A stretch of 64,000 nt of DNA, taken from Desulfurivibrionaceae bacterium. Lineage in GTDB: Bacteria; Desulfobacterota; Desulfobulbia; Desulfobulbales; VMSU01. Position 1 is the stretch's first letter. Each line of letters begins with the position of its first letter. The notes below the pieces were generated by a model. The model was not told the origin of the DNA. It saw nothing but the letters and a program-made list of their open reading frames with translations, and made no database searches. This document shows, in pieces, positions 34,129 through 46,045 of the stretch. Made by a program: the position numbers and the translations under genes. The stretch covers positions 62,001 to 126,000 of the forward strand of contig JAQYVV010000005.1 in the NCBI GenBank assembly GCA_030145275.1, written 5' to 3'.

Positions 34129-34821
34129 TCAAATTTTTAAAATCTTTAAAATTATAATACCGAATTCGTACAGCAGGTAGAGAGGTCCGCCCATCAGCAG
34201 CATATTGACAATGTCTGGGGTGGGGGTAAGCAGGGCCGCAACAATGCTGATAACCAATAATGCATAGCGGCGACCTTTTTCAAAACTTTGCCGGCTTGCA
34301 ACGCCCGTTTTTGCCAGAAAAACCATACATATGGGTAGTTCAAATATGAGGCCGAATGCCAGTACAAAAACTGTGACAAATGTCACAAACTTGCTAACCG
34401 ATATCACAGGCTTTAGTTGCTCGGAACCGAAGCTGAGAAGAAAATCTACCCCGTACGGCAGAGTGATATAATAACAGAAAGACGCGCCACAATAGAAGAG
34501 AAAACAGGTGAAAATGGTAAAGTTGAGCTGGCTCTTAAAAGACAATTGAAAAGGTTTAGCCAAAGAACGCCATAAAATAATCGCAAGAATAGGAACAAGT
34601 ACAAGGAGATTTACACTTAAAGCCAATTGCACATGGGCTAGAAATGGTTCTGCCACGGTATAAAATACAAGGGGTTGATCTAGATGGTTTTGAATTATTT
34701 CAAAGAGGTGGGGCGATATTGTATAAAACCCGATGGTACCACCAATGATGAGGACACCTAGTAATAAGAAATGTCGGCGGATCTCATGGACAAAAGCTAG
34801 CAGGCGCTCATATGGTTTCAC
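34129..34821 (-). CDS. tatC: Twin-arginine translocase subunit TatC
   Basis: 230 residues with six predicted transmembrane segments. The N-terminal 'FVHEIRRH' holds the conserved Glu that helps bind the twin-Arg signal, and 'AFGLIFELPI' holds the later conserved Glu. It is somewhat short and divergent at the N-terminus. Adjacent to a YkgJ-type gene and secDF on the same strand, giving an export-related neighbourhood. No tatA/B in the window. Confidence 0.88.
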   Translation of the reverse strand: MKPYERLLAFVHEIRRHFLLLGVLIIGGTIGFYTISPHLFEIIQNHLDQPLVFYTVAEPFLAHVQLALSVNLLVLVPILAIILWRSLAKPFQLSFKSQLNFTIFTCFLFYCGASFCYYITLPYGVDFLLSFGSEQLKPVISVSKFVTFVTVFVLAFGLIFELPICMVFLAKTGVASRQSFEKGRRYALLVISIVAALLTPTPDIVNMLLMGGPLYLLYEFGIIILKILKI

Positions 34822-34856
34822 AGTGTTAAGTCAGGGGTAATTAGATTTAATGGTTT

Positions 34857-35570
34857 TTATTTGAAGAGTTCTTTTGATAATATTTCTATAGCATTTTCCA
34901 GTATAACAATATTATCAAAAGAATCGCCACTTTTAGGGTTCTTCTTGTGCATATAATCAAGAAACAAGGGGTCTTTTCTGAATGTGTCAAGGTCGTATAG
35001 TGCCGTTATAAAAAGGTCAGCCTGTTCCTTTGAGAGTTGCATTCCTCGTCTCAGCATCGGGTGTTGGGTGAGAGACATGAGCTGATCGTTATACTTATTA
35101 TAGAGGATTATTTCCTGGTCTTTCTCCCATTCTTCAATGGTCTGTTCCTGTTGGTCATTAAAGCCGAGGCAGTGCGGTTCCCTTATAAGCACATATTTTA
35201 GGTTTACTTGTTTGTCTTTTAGCATGGAAGCGCCGCGTCCCACAGGATATGTCCTGCAGGCTCCAGGCCTTTCATGATATACAAGGCACCCTTGCTCTGC
35301 AACAAAGGGGCAGCTGGCTCTTCCGTCGTCAACCATCCCAAGGTAGACAAATGGGTAAGGATGATTTTCAGTGAATTCTACAATAGCGTGCCTGTCCAAA
35401 AATTCAGCAGAGGAGAGATTCAGGCCCTCCCGTAAGCGCAATACATCATAGGGAGTTAAAGCAAGTTCAAGTTCTCTGCAGCATTCATTAAAGCATTGAA
35501 CCTTTGTGTGGCATCTGAATCTAAAAGTAGATTTTTTGTCAATTGGTTGCACATTTTCTGGAAAGGACAT
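34857..35570 (-). CDS. YkgJ-family cysteine-cluster protein
   Basis: 237 residues. The Cys pattern 'CHTKVQCFNECCREL' and 'CPFVAEQGCLVYHERPGACRTYP' fits the zinc- or iron-binding CxxxxCC family. The role is unknown. The start overlaps the secDF stop by one base (TAATG), so it is translated with secDF. Confidence 0.85.
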   Translation of the reverse strand: MSFPENVQPIDKKSTFRFRCHTKVQCFNECCRELELALTPYDVLRLREGLNLSSAEFLDRHAIVEFTENHPYPFVYLGMVDDGRASCPFVAEQGCLVYHERPGACRTYPVGRGASMLKDKQVNLKYVLIREPHCLGFNDQQEQTIEEWEKDQEIILYNKYNDQLMSLTQHPMLRRGMQLSKEQADLFITALYDLDTFRKDPLFLDYMHKKNPKSGDSFDNIVILENAIEILSKELFK

Positions 35571-38161
35571 TAGGCTGCTCTTGCTCCTGCTTTTTTACTG
35601 GCCCAGAGATAAAGGACAGGGCTTGCTATGAAAATTGATGAGTAGGTACCAACAAGGACACCAAGCAATAAGGCTAAAGAAAAGTCGTGGATAACAACGC
35701 CGCCAAGTATGAAAATTGCTAAGATTACCAGTGCGGTGGTGAGAGAGGTAACAATAGTTCTGCTGATTATTTGATTAATGCTTTTGTTGATTATGGAGAT
35801 GAAACCTTCACCTTTGGAACTATCTCTGCGCAAATTTTCACGAATCCTGTCGAAAACAACCACAGAGTCATTAAGCGAGTAGCCTGCCAAAGTCAAAAGG
35901 GCCGTAACGATAAGCAGGGTAATTTCTATATTCATAAGATAACAGATACCTAGCACGACAATAACATCATGGAAGGTTGCGATTGCCGCAGCAATTCCGA
36001 AACTGAGATCAAAGCGTAAGGCCAGATAGACTATAACCCCGAACAGAGAAATGAAGATAGCCTCCAGGGCCTTGTCGCGGAGAACCTCACTTATGGAAGA
36101 GCCAATTTCTGATTGGCTTTCCAGGATGAAGTGATAATCAGACATCTCTGTATTCAGGGCCTCGGTTACCTGATGGCTCAAGTTTGAAACAACCGCCTCT
36201 GATTTTTTAAGTTTCACAATGAGCTGGTTGTCGTCCACCACCTGCTGTAGTTCCACATCGCCAAGATTATACCTTTTCAAGGCAGACCTGGCATCATCAA
36301 GGTTAAACTGTTTCTCTGCCTTGTATTGCAGCATTGAGCCGCCAGCAAAGTCTACACCTAGATTGGCTTGGCCACGCAAAATTTGCACAAAGGAAAAAAG
36401 ACCTATAAGGACTAGCACACCGGAAATAGCAAAGGTCACTTTCCGCACACTCATAAAATCGATATTGGGTTTTGAGAGAAACTGCATAAATTTAATTGGT
36501 TTTAATGCCTTTCTGCTGTGCATGAAGTCATAAACCAATTTGGTGCCGAAAAGGGTGGTGAAAAGGTTGAACGTAACACCAAAGGAGAGGGTCACCGCAA
36601 AACCTTTGATGGGGCCGGTTCCGAAGAGAAACAAGGCCAATGCCGTAATCAGAGTGGTCACCTGGGAGTCAACAATGGTCCAGAATGCCTTTTGGTAGCC
36701 TCCTTCAACTCCAGATTTGACCGATTTGCCAAGGGCAAATTCCTCCCTCATACGTTCAAAAATTAGAACATTCGAGTCAACCGCCATACCGATGGATAGA
36801 ATGATACCTGCAATACCTGGCAGTGTCAGGGTAGCATTCATAAAGGCGAGTCCTGCAAAAAGAAGCATGACATTAAGCATTAGGGCAAAATTGGCAATAA
36901 TACCGGAAAGACGGTAGTAGACAATCATAAAAACGAGGACCATGACAGTGCCCAATAGACCTGCTGCCAGTCCTTTGTTGATTGAATCCTGGCCAAGGCT
37001 TGCACCAACGGTGAGGTTTTGGATAATTTCAACAGGGGCGGGCAGGGCGCCGATGCGAAGAACAATGGCAAGATCTGTGGCGTCCTCGTAGTTGAAGTTG
37101 CCGGATATCTGGGCACTGCCTCCTAGTATCTTTTCACGAATGACCGGCGCTGATTTGACATTATCGTCGAGAATGATAGCAAAGCGTTTATTGACATTTT
37201 TTTCGGTAACTTGTCCAAATATCTTGCCTCCCCGTCCTGTGAGATCAAGGGTGACATAGGGCTCATTAAAGGTGCCGCCAACCCTGACCTGAGCGTCTTT
37301 GACCATGTCGCCGCTCATCATAACTTGATCTAAAATGAGAAGAGGTGTGTCAGTTTTAAGACCGGTCTGATTGTCTGTGACCGATTCAAAATAAAGTTCA
37401 GTGTTTTGCGGTAACTGGTTGCGTACGGCATTGTTGAGCTTTTCGCGTGATTCTCCCCGGTTCCATTGTCCGGCTAGTATAGCCTGAGAAATTATGCCGT
37501 TGAGATCGAGACCTTTATTGTCTTCGTCCACCATTTTAAATTCAAGCTGGGCAGTTTGGCCAATAAGACCAAGGGCGCGGTCTGGATCCTTGACTCCAGG
37601 AAGCTGTATAACAATTTCGTCTTTTCCCTGACGGACAATAACTGGTTCTGCGACACCAAATTGATCAATTCGATTTCGGATAATCTCAAGAGATTGATTG
37701 ACCGCATTCTTTTTGATAAATTCAACCCGGTCTTCGGTAAGCCCCATGATTATTCTTGGGAATGTTCCTTCTTCAGCTTGTATTTCTATGTCGAGATTTG
37801 GGAAATCCCCTTCAGTCATATCTCGAACGGTTTGCAGAACGCTGGTGTTTGGCAGGGTGAAAATTACCTTGTTTTGGTCTGGTGATTTTATTTTAACGAC
37901 GGAAATACGCTTTTCAATAAGGGCATCTTTAAGGTCTTGGGCGGCAAAATCCAGTGAGTTTTCAACGGCTTTTTCAAGATTAACTCGCAAAACGAGATGC
38001 ATACCACCTTGAAGGTCAAGTCCGAGCCGAAGTCCCTCAGGAGCGAAATATTTTTTCCACCAATCAGGGACGTTTGGGGTAAAAGAAGGGATTATGCTGG
38101 TTGCGGAAAAGAAAGCAATAAAGGCAAGCAGTAGAATTTTCCATTTCAGAGACTTATTCAT
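35570..38161 (-). CDS. secDF: Fused protein translocase subunit SecDF
   Basis: 863 residues combining SecD (about 1-545) and SecF (about 560-863), often separate genes. SecD motifs 'GLRLGLDLQGGMHL', 'LGLIGQTAQLEFK' and 'GIAGIILSIGMAVDSNVLIFERMREE' and SecF motifs 'NLGVDFAGGSMLQ' and 'GYSLNDSVVVFDRIRENLR' are all present. It uses the proton motive force to aid Sec export. Twelve transmembrane segments are expected. Confidence 0.96.
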   Translation of the reverse strand: MNKSLKWKILLLAFIAFFSATSIIPSFTPNVPDWWKKYFAPEGLRLGLDLQGGMHLVLRVNLEKAVENSLDFAAQDLKDALIEKRISVVKIKSPDQNKVIFTLPNTSVLQTVRDMTEGDFPNLDIEIQAEEGTFPRIIMGLTEDRVEFIKKNAVNQSLEIIRNRIDQFGVAEPVIVRQGKDEIVIQLPGVKDPDRALGLIGQTAQLEFKMVDEDNKGLDLNGIISQAILAGQWNRGESREKLNNAVRNQLPQNTELYFESVTDNQTGLKTDTPLLILDQVMMSGDMVKDAQVRVGGTFNEPYVTLDLTGRGGKIFGQVTEKNVNKRFAIILDDNVKSAPVIREKILGGSAQISGNFNYEDATDLAIVLRIGALPAPVEIIQNLTVGASLGQDSINKGLAAGLLGTVMVLVFMIVYYRLSGIIANFALMLNVMLLFAGLAFMNATLTLPGIAGIILSIGMAVDSNVLIFERMREEFALGKSVKSGVEGGYQKAFWTIVDSQVTTLITALALFLFGTGPIKGFAVTLSFGVTFNLFTTLFGTKLVYDFMHSRKALKPIKFMQFLSKPNIDFMSVRKVTFAISGVLVLIGLFSFVQILRGQANLGVDFAGGSMLQYKAEKQFNLDDARSALKRYNLGDVELQQVVDDNQLIVKLKKSEAVVSNLSHQVTEALNTEMSDYHFILESQSEIGSSISEVLRDKALEAIFISLFGVIVYLALRFDLSFGIAAAIATFHDVIVVLGICYLMNIEITLLIVTALLTLAGYSLNDSVVVFDRIRENLRRDSSKGEGFISIINKSINQIISRTIVTSLTTALVILAIFILGGVVIHDFSLALLLGVLVGTYSSIFIASPVLYLWASKKAGARAA

Positions 38162-38402
38162 TCAGAACTCCTGGTATAATAAAATATTGTAAGCTGATTT
38201 TGGTTAAATGATACGCATCATATACCTATGATGCCGTGGTGAAAACAGAATCTGATAAAATTGTAAGGCAAAACCAAGCGATTATACTCCAGATGCTAAA
38301 GAAGTCAATATTCACAGGAAAATTTCCTTGGACAATTTTACGCTATCCTGGTAAAAGTAGCGGTTCTACGATTTAAACCATTTATTTTAAATAGAGTACC
38401 CC

Positions 38403-38774
38403 ATGAAAACTGTAAAAAAAGATTACGCCGATAAATCCAGCCTGGAAATTGCAAAAAAAATCAGTCAAGCGGCTTTAGATACAAAAGCCGAAGAATTATT
38501 TATCCTTGATGTACGAGAATTGTCTGGTTTTACCGATTATTTTATTATTATGAGTGGTCGATCCACCAGACATGTTCAAGGGCTGGCGGCCGCGATTGAT
38601 AAAGAAATGAGCAGCAAGCGCATGAAAACTTCCAACACCGAGGGCCTTGACGAGGGGCTTTGGGTCTTGCTTGATTTCAATGATGTTATTGTGCACATAT
38701 TTTATAGTGAGGTTAGAAGTTTTTATGATCTTGAAGGCCTTTGGCACGATGCTCCCAGGGTAGAGGTTGATTGA
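38403..38774 (+). CDS. rsfS: Ribosomal silencing factor RsfS
   Basis: 123 residues. 'LDVRELSGFTDYFIIMSGRSTRHVQGLA' and 'WVLLDFNDVIVHIFYSEVRSFYDLEGLW' identify the family, which binds L14 of the large subunit and blocks subunit joining in starvation. It is translationally coupled to gpmI (TGATG overlap). Confidence 0.95.
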   Translation: MKTVKKDYADKSSLEIAKKISQAALDTKAEELFILDVRELSGFTDYFIIMSGRSTRHVQGLAAAIDKEMSSKRMKTSNTEGLDEGLWVLLDFNDVIVHIFYSEVRSFYDLEGLWHDAPRVEVD

Positions 38775-40318
38775 TGCTTAAATCTTCTCCCGTATTGCTC
38801 GTTATTCTTGACGGATGGGGAGTGGGTGAGAAAACGGATAATAACGCGGTCTATCTTGCCAACACACCCAATATGGATAGGTGGCAGTCCGAGTTCCCAT
38901 ACACCCAACTTTCTGCACATAATGGCGCAGTCGGGCTTCCAGAAGGACAAATGGGAAACTCTGAAGTGGGTCATTTAAATATTGGGGCCGGACGAGTTGT
39001 TTATCAGGATTTTACCCGGATAAACAAAGCGGTAGAAACTGGAGATTTAGCGGAAAATGGTGTGCTTCTTGCGCTTATAGACAGTGTCAAAGCAGAAGGC
39101 AAGGCGCTTCATTTTTTTGGTTTGCTTTCCGATGGCGGAGTCCATAGTCATATTAATCATCTCATCGGCATGGTGAAAATTGCTGCATCGAAAGGATTAA
39201 AGAAGATATTTATTCACTGCTTTATGGATGGCCGAGATACGCCGCCTAAAAGTGGAGCTGGGTACATTGTTTCTCTCCAGGAGGAATTGCTAAAAATTGG
39301 TGCTGGTAAAATAGCCACCATAACCGGGCGCTATTTCGCCATGGACCGTGATAAAAGGTGGGACCGGGTAGAAAAAGCCTGGCAGGCCTTAGTTGATGGG
39401 ATAGGAGTTCAGGAAGAAAAGCCATCTCTTGCTATGCAGAATGCATATGCTAAGGGTCAGACTGATGAATTTATCGAACCTATAACCCTGTGTGAAAATG
39501 GTAAGCCAATTACGACCGTGCAGGATGGTGATGCGGTACTTTTTTTCAATTTCCGAGCGGATCGGGCCAGGGAATTGACCCATGCCTTTACCGATAGTGA
39601 CTTTGAAGAATTTTCATGTAAAAAAAGGCCTGTTTTGACGGATTTTGCCACCTGTACCAGGTATGAAAAAAGTTTCACCCTGCCCGTACTCTTTCCACCC
39701 ACGCAGCTTAACAGAATACTTGGGGAAGAGGTAAGCCGAAACGGACTAAAACAACTGCGTATTGCAGAAACGGAAAAATACGCCCATGTCACCTATTTTT
39801 TTAACGGCGGCAGGGAGGCGGTTTTTGACAATGAGTCCCGGCTTCTGGTTGAATCCCCAAGAGAAGTTGCCACATACGATTTGAAACCGGAAATGAGCGC
39901 CTATAAAGTTACAGACTTACTTTTAGACAAGCTCAAAAATGAGTCATTTGATCTTATCGTGCTAAACTACGCCAATAGTGACATGGTTGGTCATTCTGGT
40001 ATTTTACCGGCCGCGATCAAGGCCTGTGAAAGCGTCGACGAATGTCTAGGTAAGCTAGTGGCATTTTTTAGCGAACAGGGTGGCAATGTTCTTATTACAG
40101 CCGACCATGGCAATGCCGATATCATGTTTGACCAGGCAACCAAGGAACCTTATACCGCTCACACCTTAAATCCGGTCCCTTTTATTCTTGTCAGTGAAGA
40201 GTATAAAACGGCAAGCTTGCACAGGGGCGGGGCACTTAAGGATATAGCTCCCACCATACTCAACCTCATGGGGCTTCAAGTTCCAACCGAGATGGAAGGA
40301 ATAAATCTCATCCAGTAA
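38774..40318 (+). CDS. gpmI: 2,3-bisphosphoglycerate-independent phosphoglycerate mutase
   Basis: Interconverts 3- and 2-phosphoglycerate with two Mn ions. ATG 38774 is used (the track begins at a TTG one codon earlier). 'ILDGWG', 'QMGNSEVGHLNIGAGR' (with the phosphoserine), 'FMDGRDTPP', 'NYANSDMVGHSG' and 'ITADHGNAD' are diagnostic. The length of 514 is normal. Confidence 0.97.
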   Translation: MLKSSPVLLVILDGWGVGEKTDNNAVYLANTPNMDRWQSEFPYTQLSAHNGAVGLPEGQMGNSEVGHLNIGAGRVVYQDFTRINKAVETGDLAENGVLLALIDSVKAEGKALHFFGLLSDGGVHSHINHLIGMVKIAASKGLKKIFIHCFMDGRDTPPKSGAGYIVSLQEELLKIGAGKIATITGRYFAMDRDKRWDRVEKAWQALVDGIGVQEEKPSLAMQNAYAKGQTDEFIEPITLCENGKPITTVQDGDAVLFFNFRADRARELTHAFTDSDFEEFSCKKRPVLTDFATCTRYEKSFTLPVLFPPTQLNRILGEEVSRNGLKQLRIAETEKYAHVTYFFNGGREAVFDNESRLLVESPREVATYDLKPEMSAYKVTDLLLDKLKNESFDLIVLNYANSDMVGHSGILPAAIKACESVDECLGKLVAFFSEQGGNVLITADHGNADIMFDQATKEPYTAHTLNPVPFILVSEEYKTASLHRGGALKDIAPTILNLMGLQVPTEMEGINLIQ

Positions 40319-40340
40319 TTTTCATTTGTCAGGGCAATAT

Positions 40341-41735
40341 ATGAAATACATTAGTACACGGGGGGGGATCTCACCCGTATCCTTTAAAGAAGCAGTGATG
40401 ATGGGTCTTGCCACTGATGGGGGCCTGCTTTTACCGGAATCCCTCCCAAGTGTAGACGAACCTCGTTTAGCTCAATGGCAGAGTCTGAACTATCAGGATT
40501 TGGCCCACGAGGTTTTCTCACTTTTTATAGATGATATTGATAGCCGCGATTTAAAAGAACTTGTTGAAAGATCTTACTCTACCTTCAGTCATCCTGAAAT
40601 AACTCCACTTACCAAGCGGGATAACCTATACATCCTGGAACTTTTTCACGGCCCAACCCTGGCATTTAAAGATGTGGCCTTACAATTTCTTGGCAATGTT
40701 TTCGAGTACCTTCTCAAAGAGTCGGGTAATACCATGAACATTTTGGGGGCCACCTCCGGTGATACCGGAAGTGCTGCCATCTATGGAGTTCGAGGTAAAG
40801 AAAACATCAATATTTTCATTCTGCATCCCCATAAAAGAGTGAGCCCCATTCAAGAGCTGCAGATGACCTCTGTGTTGGATGAAAATGTCTTTAATATAGC
40901 CATTAAAGGCACCTTTGATGATGGCCAGGAAATAGTCAAAGGGATATTCAACGACATTGATTTTAAAAGCAGATATAATCTGGGCGCGATCAATTCAATC
41001 AACTGGGCAAGGGTCCTTGCTCAAGTGGTTTATTATATATATGCCTATTTGCGGGTGAGTCAGGCTGAAAATACGAAGGTTGTGGATTTTTCAATACCAA
41101 CGGGTAATTTTGGCGATATCTTTGCGGGATTTGTGGCGCGCAAGATTCTTGGTGATGGCAAAATTGGCAAGCTTGTTCTTGCTACGAATGAAAATGACAT
41201 CCTGTCTCGCTTTGTTTTAAACGGAGAATATTCAAAAAGTGAGGTTGTGCCAACAGTAAGCCCATCAATGGACATCCAGATGGCCAGTAATTTTGAAAGA
41301 TATTTATATTATCTTAATGATGCTGATCCTGATAAAACCAAAATAGACATGGAAACCTTCGCATCCCTGGGTGTCTTATCCTTTTCATCTGCTAAATTCA
41401 GCAGAGTTAAAAATGATTTTTCCTCGCAACGAGTTGCTGAAGCTGAAACGGTTGAGACGATCAGGCAATTTCATGAGAAAACGGGCTATGTCCTCGACCC
41501 GCACACCGCAGTAGGTGTTCATGCTGCTCTTAATAAGCGAAGAGAACATGTGCCGATGGTCTCCCTTGCCACTGCACATCCTGGAAAGTTTGGTGAGGCG
41601 GTAAGTCGTGCTATTGGAGAGCAGAAACTTCCTGAAACATTGCAGGACCTTGTTGGTAAAAAAACAAGATGCTCTCTGTTGAACGCCGATGTTAATGAAA
41701 TTAAAGAGTTTATTCAGCATAATGCCATGGTGTGA
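40341..41735 (+). CDS. thrC: Threonine synthase
   Basis: PLP enzyme making threonine from O-phosphohomoserine. ATG 40341 (AGGG upstream) is preferred to TTG 40326. 'STRGG', 'GPTLAFKDVALQFLG' (PLP lysine), 'NILGATSGDTGSAAIYG' and 'DPHTAVG' are present. 464 residues, the longer bacterial form. Confidence 0.96.
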   Translation: MKYISTRGGISPVSFKEAVMMGLATDGGLLLPESLPSVDEPRLAQWQSLNYQDLAHEVFSLFIDDIDSRDLKELVERSYSTFSHPEITPLTKRDNLYILELFHGPTLAFKDVALQFLGNVFEYLLKESGNTMNILGATSGDTGSAAIYGVRGKENINIFILHPHKRVSPIQELQMTSVLDENVFNIAIKGTFDDGQEIVKGIFNDIDFKSRYNLGAINSINWARVLAQVVYYIYAYLRVSQAENTKVVDFSIPTGNFGDIFAGFVARKILGDGKIGKLVLATNENDILSRFVLNGEYSKSEVVPTVSPSMDIQMASNFERYLYYLNDADPDKTKIDMETFASLGVLSFSSAKFSRVKNDFSSQRVAEAETVETIRQFHEKTGYVLDPHTAVGVHAALNKRREHVPMVSLATAHPGKFGEAVSRAIGEQKLPETLQDLVGKKTRCSLLNADVNEIKEFIQHNAMV

Positions 41736-41957
41736 CGAGCCTTAGTGTACAATCTAACTTTTTAAAAAATATAAAAACTCAAGAAATTCGCTTGCACATA
41801 AGTGCTGACTGTAGTTAGTAGTAGCAAGATATGAAAATAGATTGAGTATAGTAAAGCTATAAAGAGTATCACCATCCACGGACTATAATAAGAATGGACG
41901 CCATAACGTTTATTTAGTGTGGCAATATAACCAATACCTATATAACAAGGGGAAAAC

Positions 41958-42230
41958 ATGAACAAGTCAGATCTCGTTGCAGCAATAGCAGAAAACGCCT
42001 CAATTACCAAAGCAGAAGCAAGTCGTGCCTTACAGGCTCTTCTTGATAATATTACAAGTAACCTCTCCAAGGGAGAACCTGTTGTCTTAACTGGATTTGG
42101 TACATTTTCTGTTGCTAAAAGAGCCGCAAGAACAGGACGTAATCCAAGCAACGGTAAAGCAATAAAAATTGCTGCCAAAACGGTAGCTAAGTTTAAAACC
42201 GGTAAAGGTCTTGCTGGCGCAGTGAATTAA
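41958..42230 (+). CDS. HU-family DNA-binding protein
   Basis: 90 residues, the standard HU size. 'MNKSDLVAAIAENASITKAEA', 'GFGTFSVAKRAARTGRNPSNG' and the DNA-intercalating 'GRNP' Pro are present. AAGGGG precedes the ATG. It is a single-gene unit with a terminator at 42263. HU-alpha/beta or a specialised paralogue cannot be separated from sequence alone. Confidence 0.95.
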   Translation: MNKSDLVAAIAENASITKAEASRALQALLDNITSNLSKGEPVVLTGFGTFSVAKRAARTGRNPSNGKAIKIAAKTVAKFKTGKGLAGAVN

Positions 42231-42262
42231 AGCTGTACCCAGTTAACTAAAAACTGGCTTTG

Positions 42263-42302
42263 AAAATCTCTCCTGTTCAACTAAAGGGGAGATTTTTTTT
42301 TC
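42263..42302 (+). terminator. Rho-independent terminator after HU gene
   Basis: AAATCTCTCC...GGGGAGATTT followed by a long T-run; a 10-bp stem with one G-T pair, 33 bases past the stop codon. Confidence 0.88.
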
Positions 42303-42432
42303 ATTTAATACCTATTTTATTTACCTGTTTAGTCCTTAATATGTATTTAAATTTGGGACTTGCTTAAAAGTTATCAATATTAAAAAAAATTAACGCCTAT
42401 AATTAAGGCATTTATCCAGTTCTATGGGTTAG

Positions 42433-43920
<1,488 letters not shown>

Positions 43921-43945
43921 ATGAGTAGAATACATAAGAAGTGAT

Positions 43946-43987
43946 AAAAAAGGCCCGCTTGCACATCAGCAAGCGGGCCTTTTTTTG
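43946..43987 (+). terminator. Rho-independent terminator after ilvC
   Basis: AAAAAGGCCCGCTTGC-ACATCA-GCAAGCGGGCCTTTTTTT. The perfect GC-rich stem and T-run make this the strongest terminator in the window. Confidence 0.95.
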
Positions 43988-44054
43988 TTATTGCTTTTGT
44001 AAGCAGGGTTGTAATTATTCAGCGTAGGCTGGAAATTACCCCTAACTCCAGGCT

Positions 44055-44179
44055 GTAAACTTGAGATGTGCTTCATATTCGTTCATTTCGGAGTCTATGC
44101 TTACCTGGGCTTCGAAGAATACTTGTGCTATTCGAGAAGACCCAAATGGGCGAAGATGGAGTGCAACTGAATAGTTACG
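44055..44179 (+). repeat. R1-type interrupted palindrome, copy f, split by a mini-insert
   Basis: Arms GTAAACTTGAGATGTGCTTCATATTCGTTCATTT and the inverted ...AAATGGGCGAAGATGGAGTGC...AGTTACG. Removing the 18-bp insert at 44089 leaves 107 bp (R1 copies are 108) and restores a CATTTGGG/CCCAAATG stem. It lies between ilvC and leuB. Confidence 0.8.
44089..44106 (-). repeat. Mini-insert C inside R1 copy f
   Basis: The minus strand reads AGGTAAGCATAGACTCCG. It separates CATTT from GGG in the middle of a stem whose other strand (CCCAAATG) is continuous. Confidence 0.82.
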
Positions 44180-44184
44180 CAGGG

Positions 44185-45270
<1,086 letters not shown>

Positions 45271-45485
45271 TCAAGTTAATTTTTTAGATATTAAAATTTA
45301 GTTTAAATAAGCCCGGCATCTTAATGGAATCCCCAATAAAATACAAGGATTCCAATCCAGTAAGAAAAATGTCATTTCATTGTTGCTAGAATGTCATATA
45401 CATTTTTGGAGCTTGCCTCTCTTTTTGGTTAGTGTATATTTTAATCAAAAGCTGAAAAGCCAGACCTTAACCTCGGAGTTTAGCA

Positions 45486-46007
45486 ATGACAGAATATGAG
45501 CCTTTTACCCCTGAAGAAACTGTTGGTACTGTAGCGGTTTACCCAGGCACATTTGATCCAATAACCAAAGGGCATATCGATATCATTGATAGAGCCCTAG
45601 AACTTTTTGACCACATTATTATAGCAGTCGCCAAAAACCCAGGTAAAACGCCTCTTTTTTCTCTGGAAGAACGATTACAGATGATACGTACCTGCTACCC
45701 AGCCAATGACAAAAAGGTGTCTATAGATTCGGTGGATGGTCTCTTGGTTGACTATGCTTATCGAAGAGGGGCAAAGGCAATTATTAGGGGGTTGCGGGCA
45801 GTCTCTGACTTTGACTATGAATTTCAGCTAGCCCTGATGAACCGAAGGCTGGAGCGTGAAGTTGAAACGGTTTTTCTTATGACCGCCTTTCGTTGGATCT
45901 ATATAAGTTCCAGCATCATAAAGGATGCTGCCAGACATGGGGGGGATGTGGGTGGTCTGGTCCCCGACCATGTCTGTGAAAAGCTGCGAGAAAAATTCAT
46001 GAAATAG
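45486..46007 (+). CDS. coaD: Phosphopantetheine adenylyltransferase
   Basis: Forms dephospho-CoA from 4'-phosphopantetheine and ATP. 'VYPGTFDPITKGHIDII' (T/HxGH motif), 'RGLRAVSDFDYEFQLALMN' and 'ISSSIIKDAARHGGDV' are present. 173 residues; the first dozen residues extend slightly beyond the usual start. CTCGGAG precedes the ATG. Confidence 0.95.
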   Translation: MTEYEPFTPEETVGTVAVYPGTFDPITKGHIDIIDRALELFDHIIIAVAKNPGKTPLFSLEERLQMIRTCYPANDKKVSIDSVDGLLVDYAYRRGAKAIIRGLRAVSDFDYEFQLALMNRRLEREVETVFLMTAFRWIYISSSIIKDAARHGGDVGGLVPDHVCEKLREKFMK

Positions 46008-46045
46008 TTGTAACTATTCAGGCGCACTCGGAATCTTTTTTTGCC

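Noticed and set aside
39729-39737. AGGTAAGC-like string in gpmI as another mini-insert
   Set aside because: It lacks the AGACTCCG half and lies within a conserved coding sequence.
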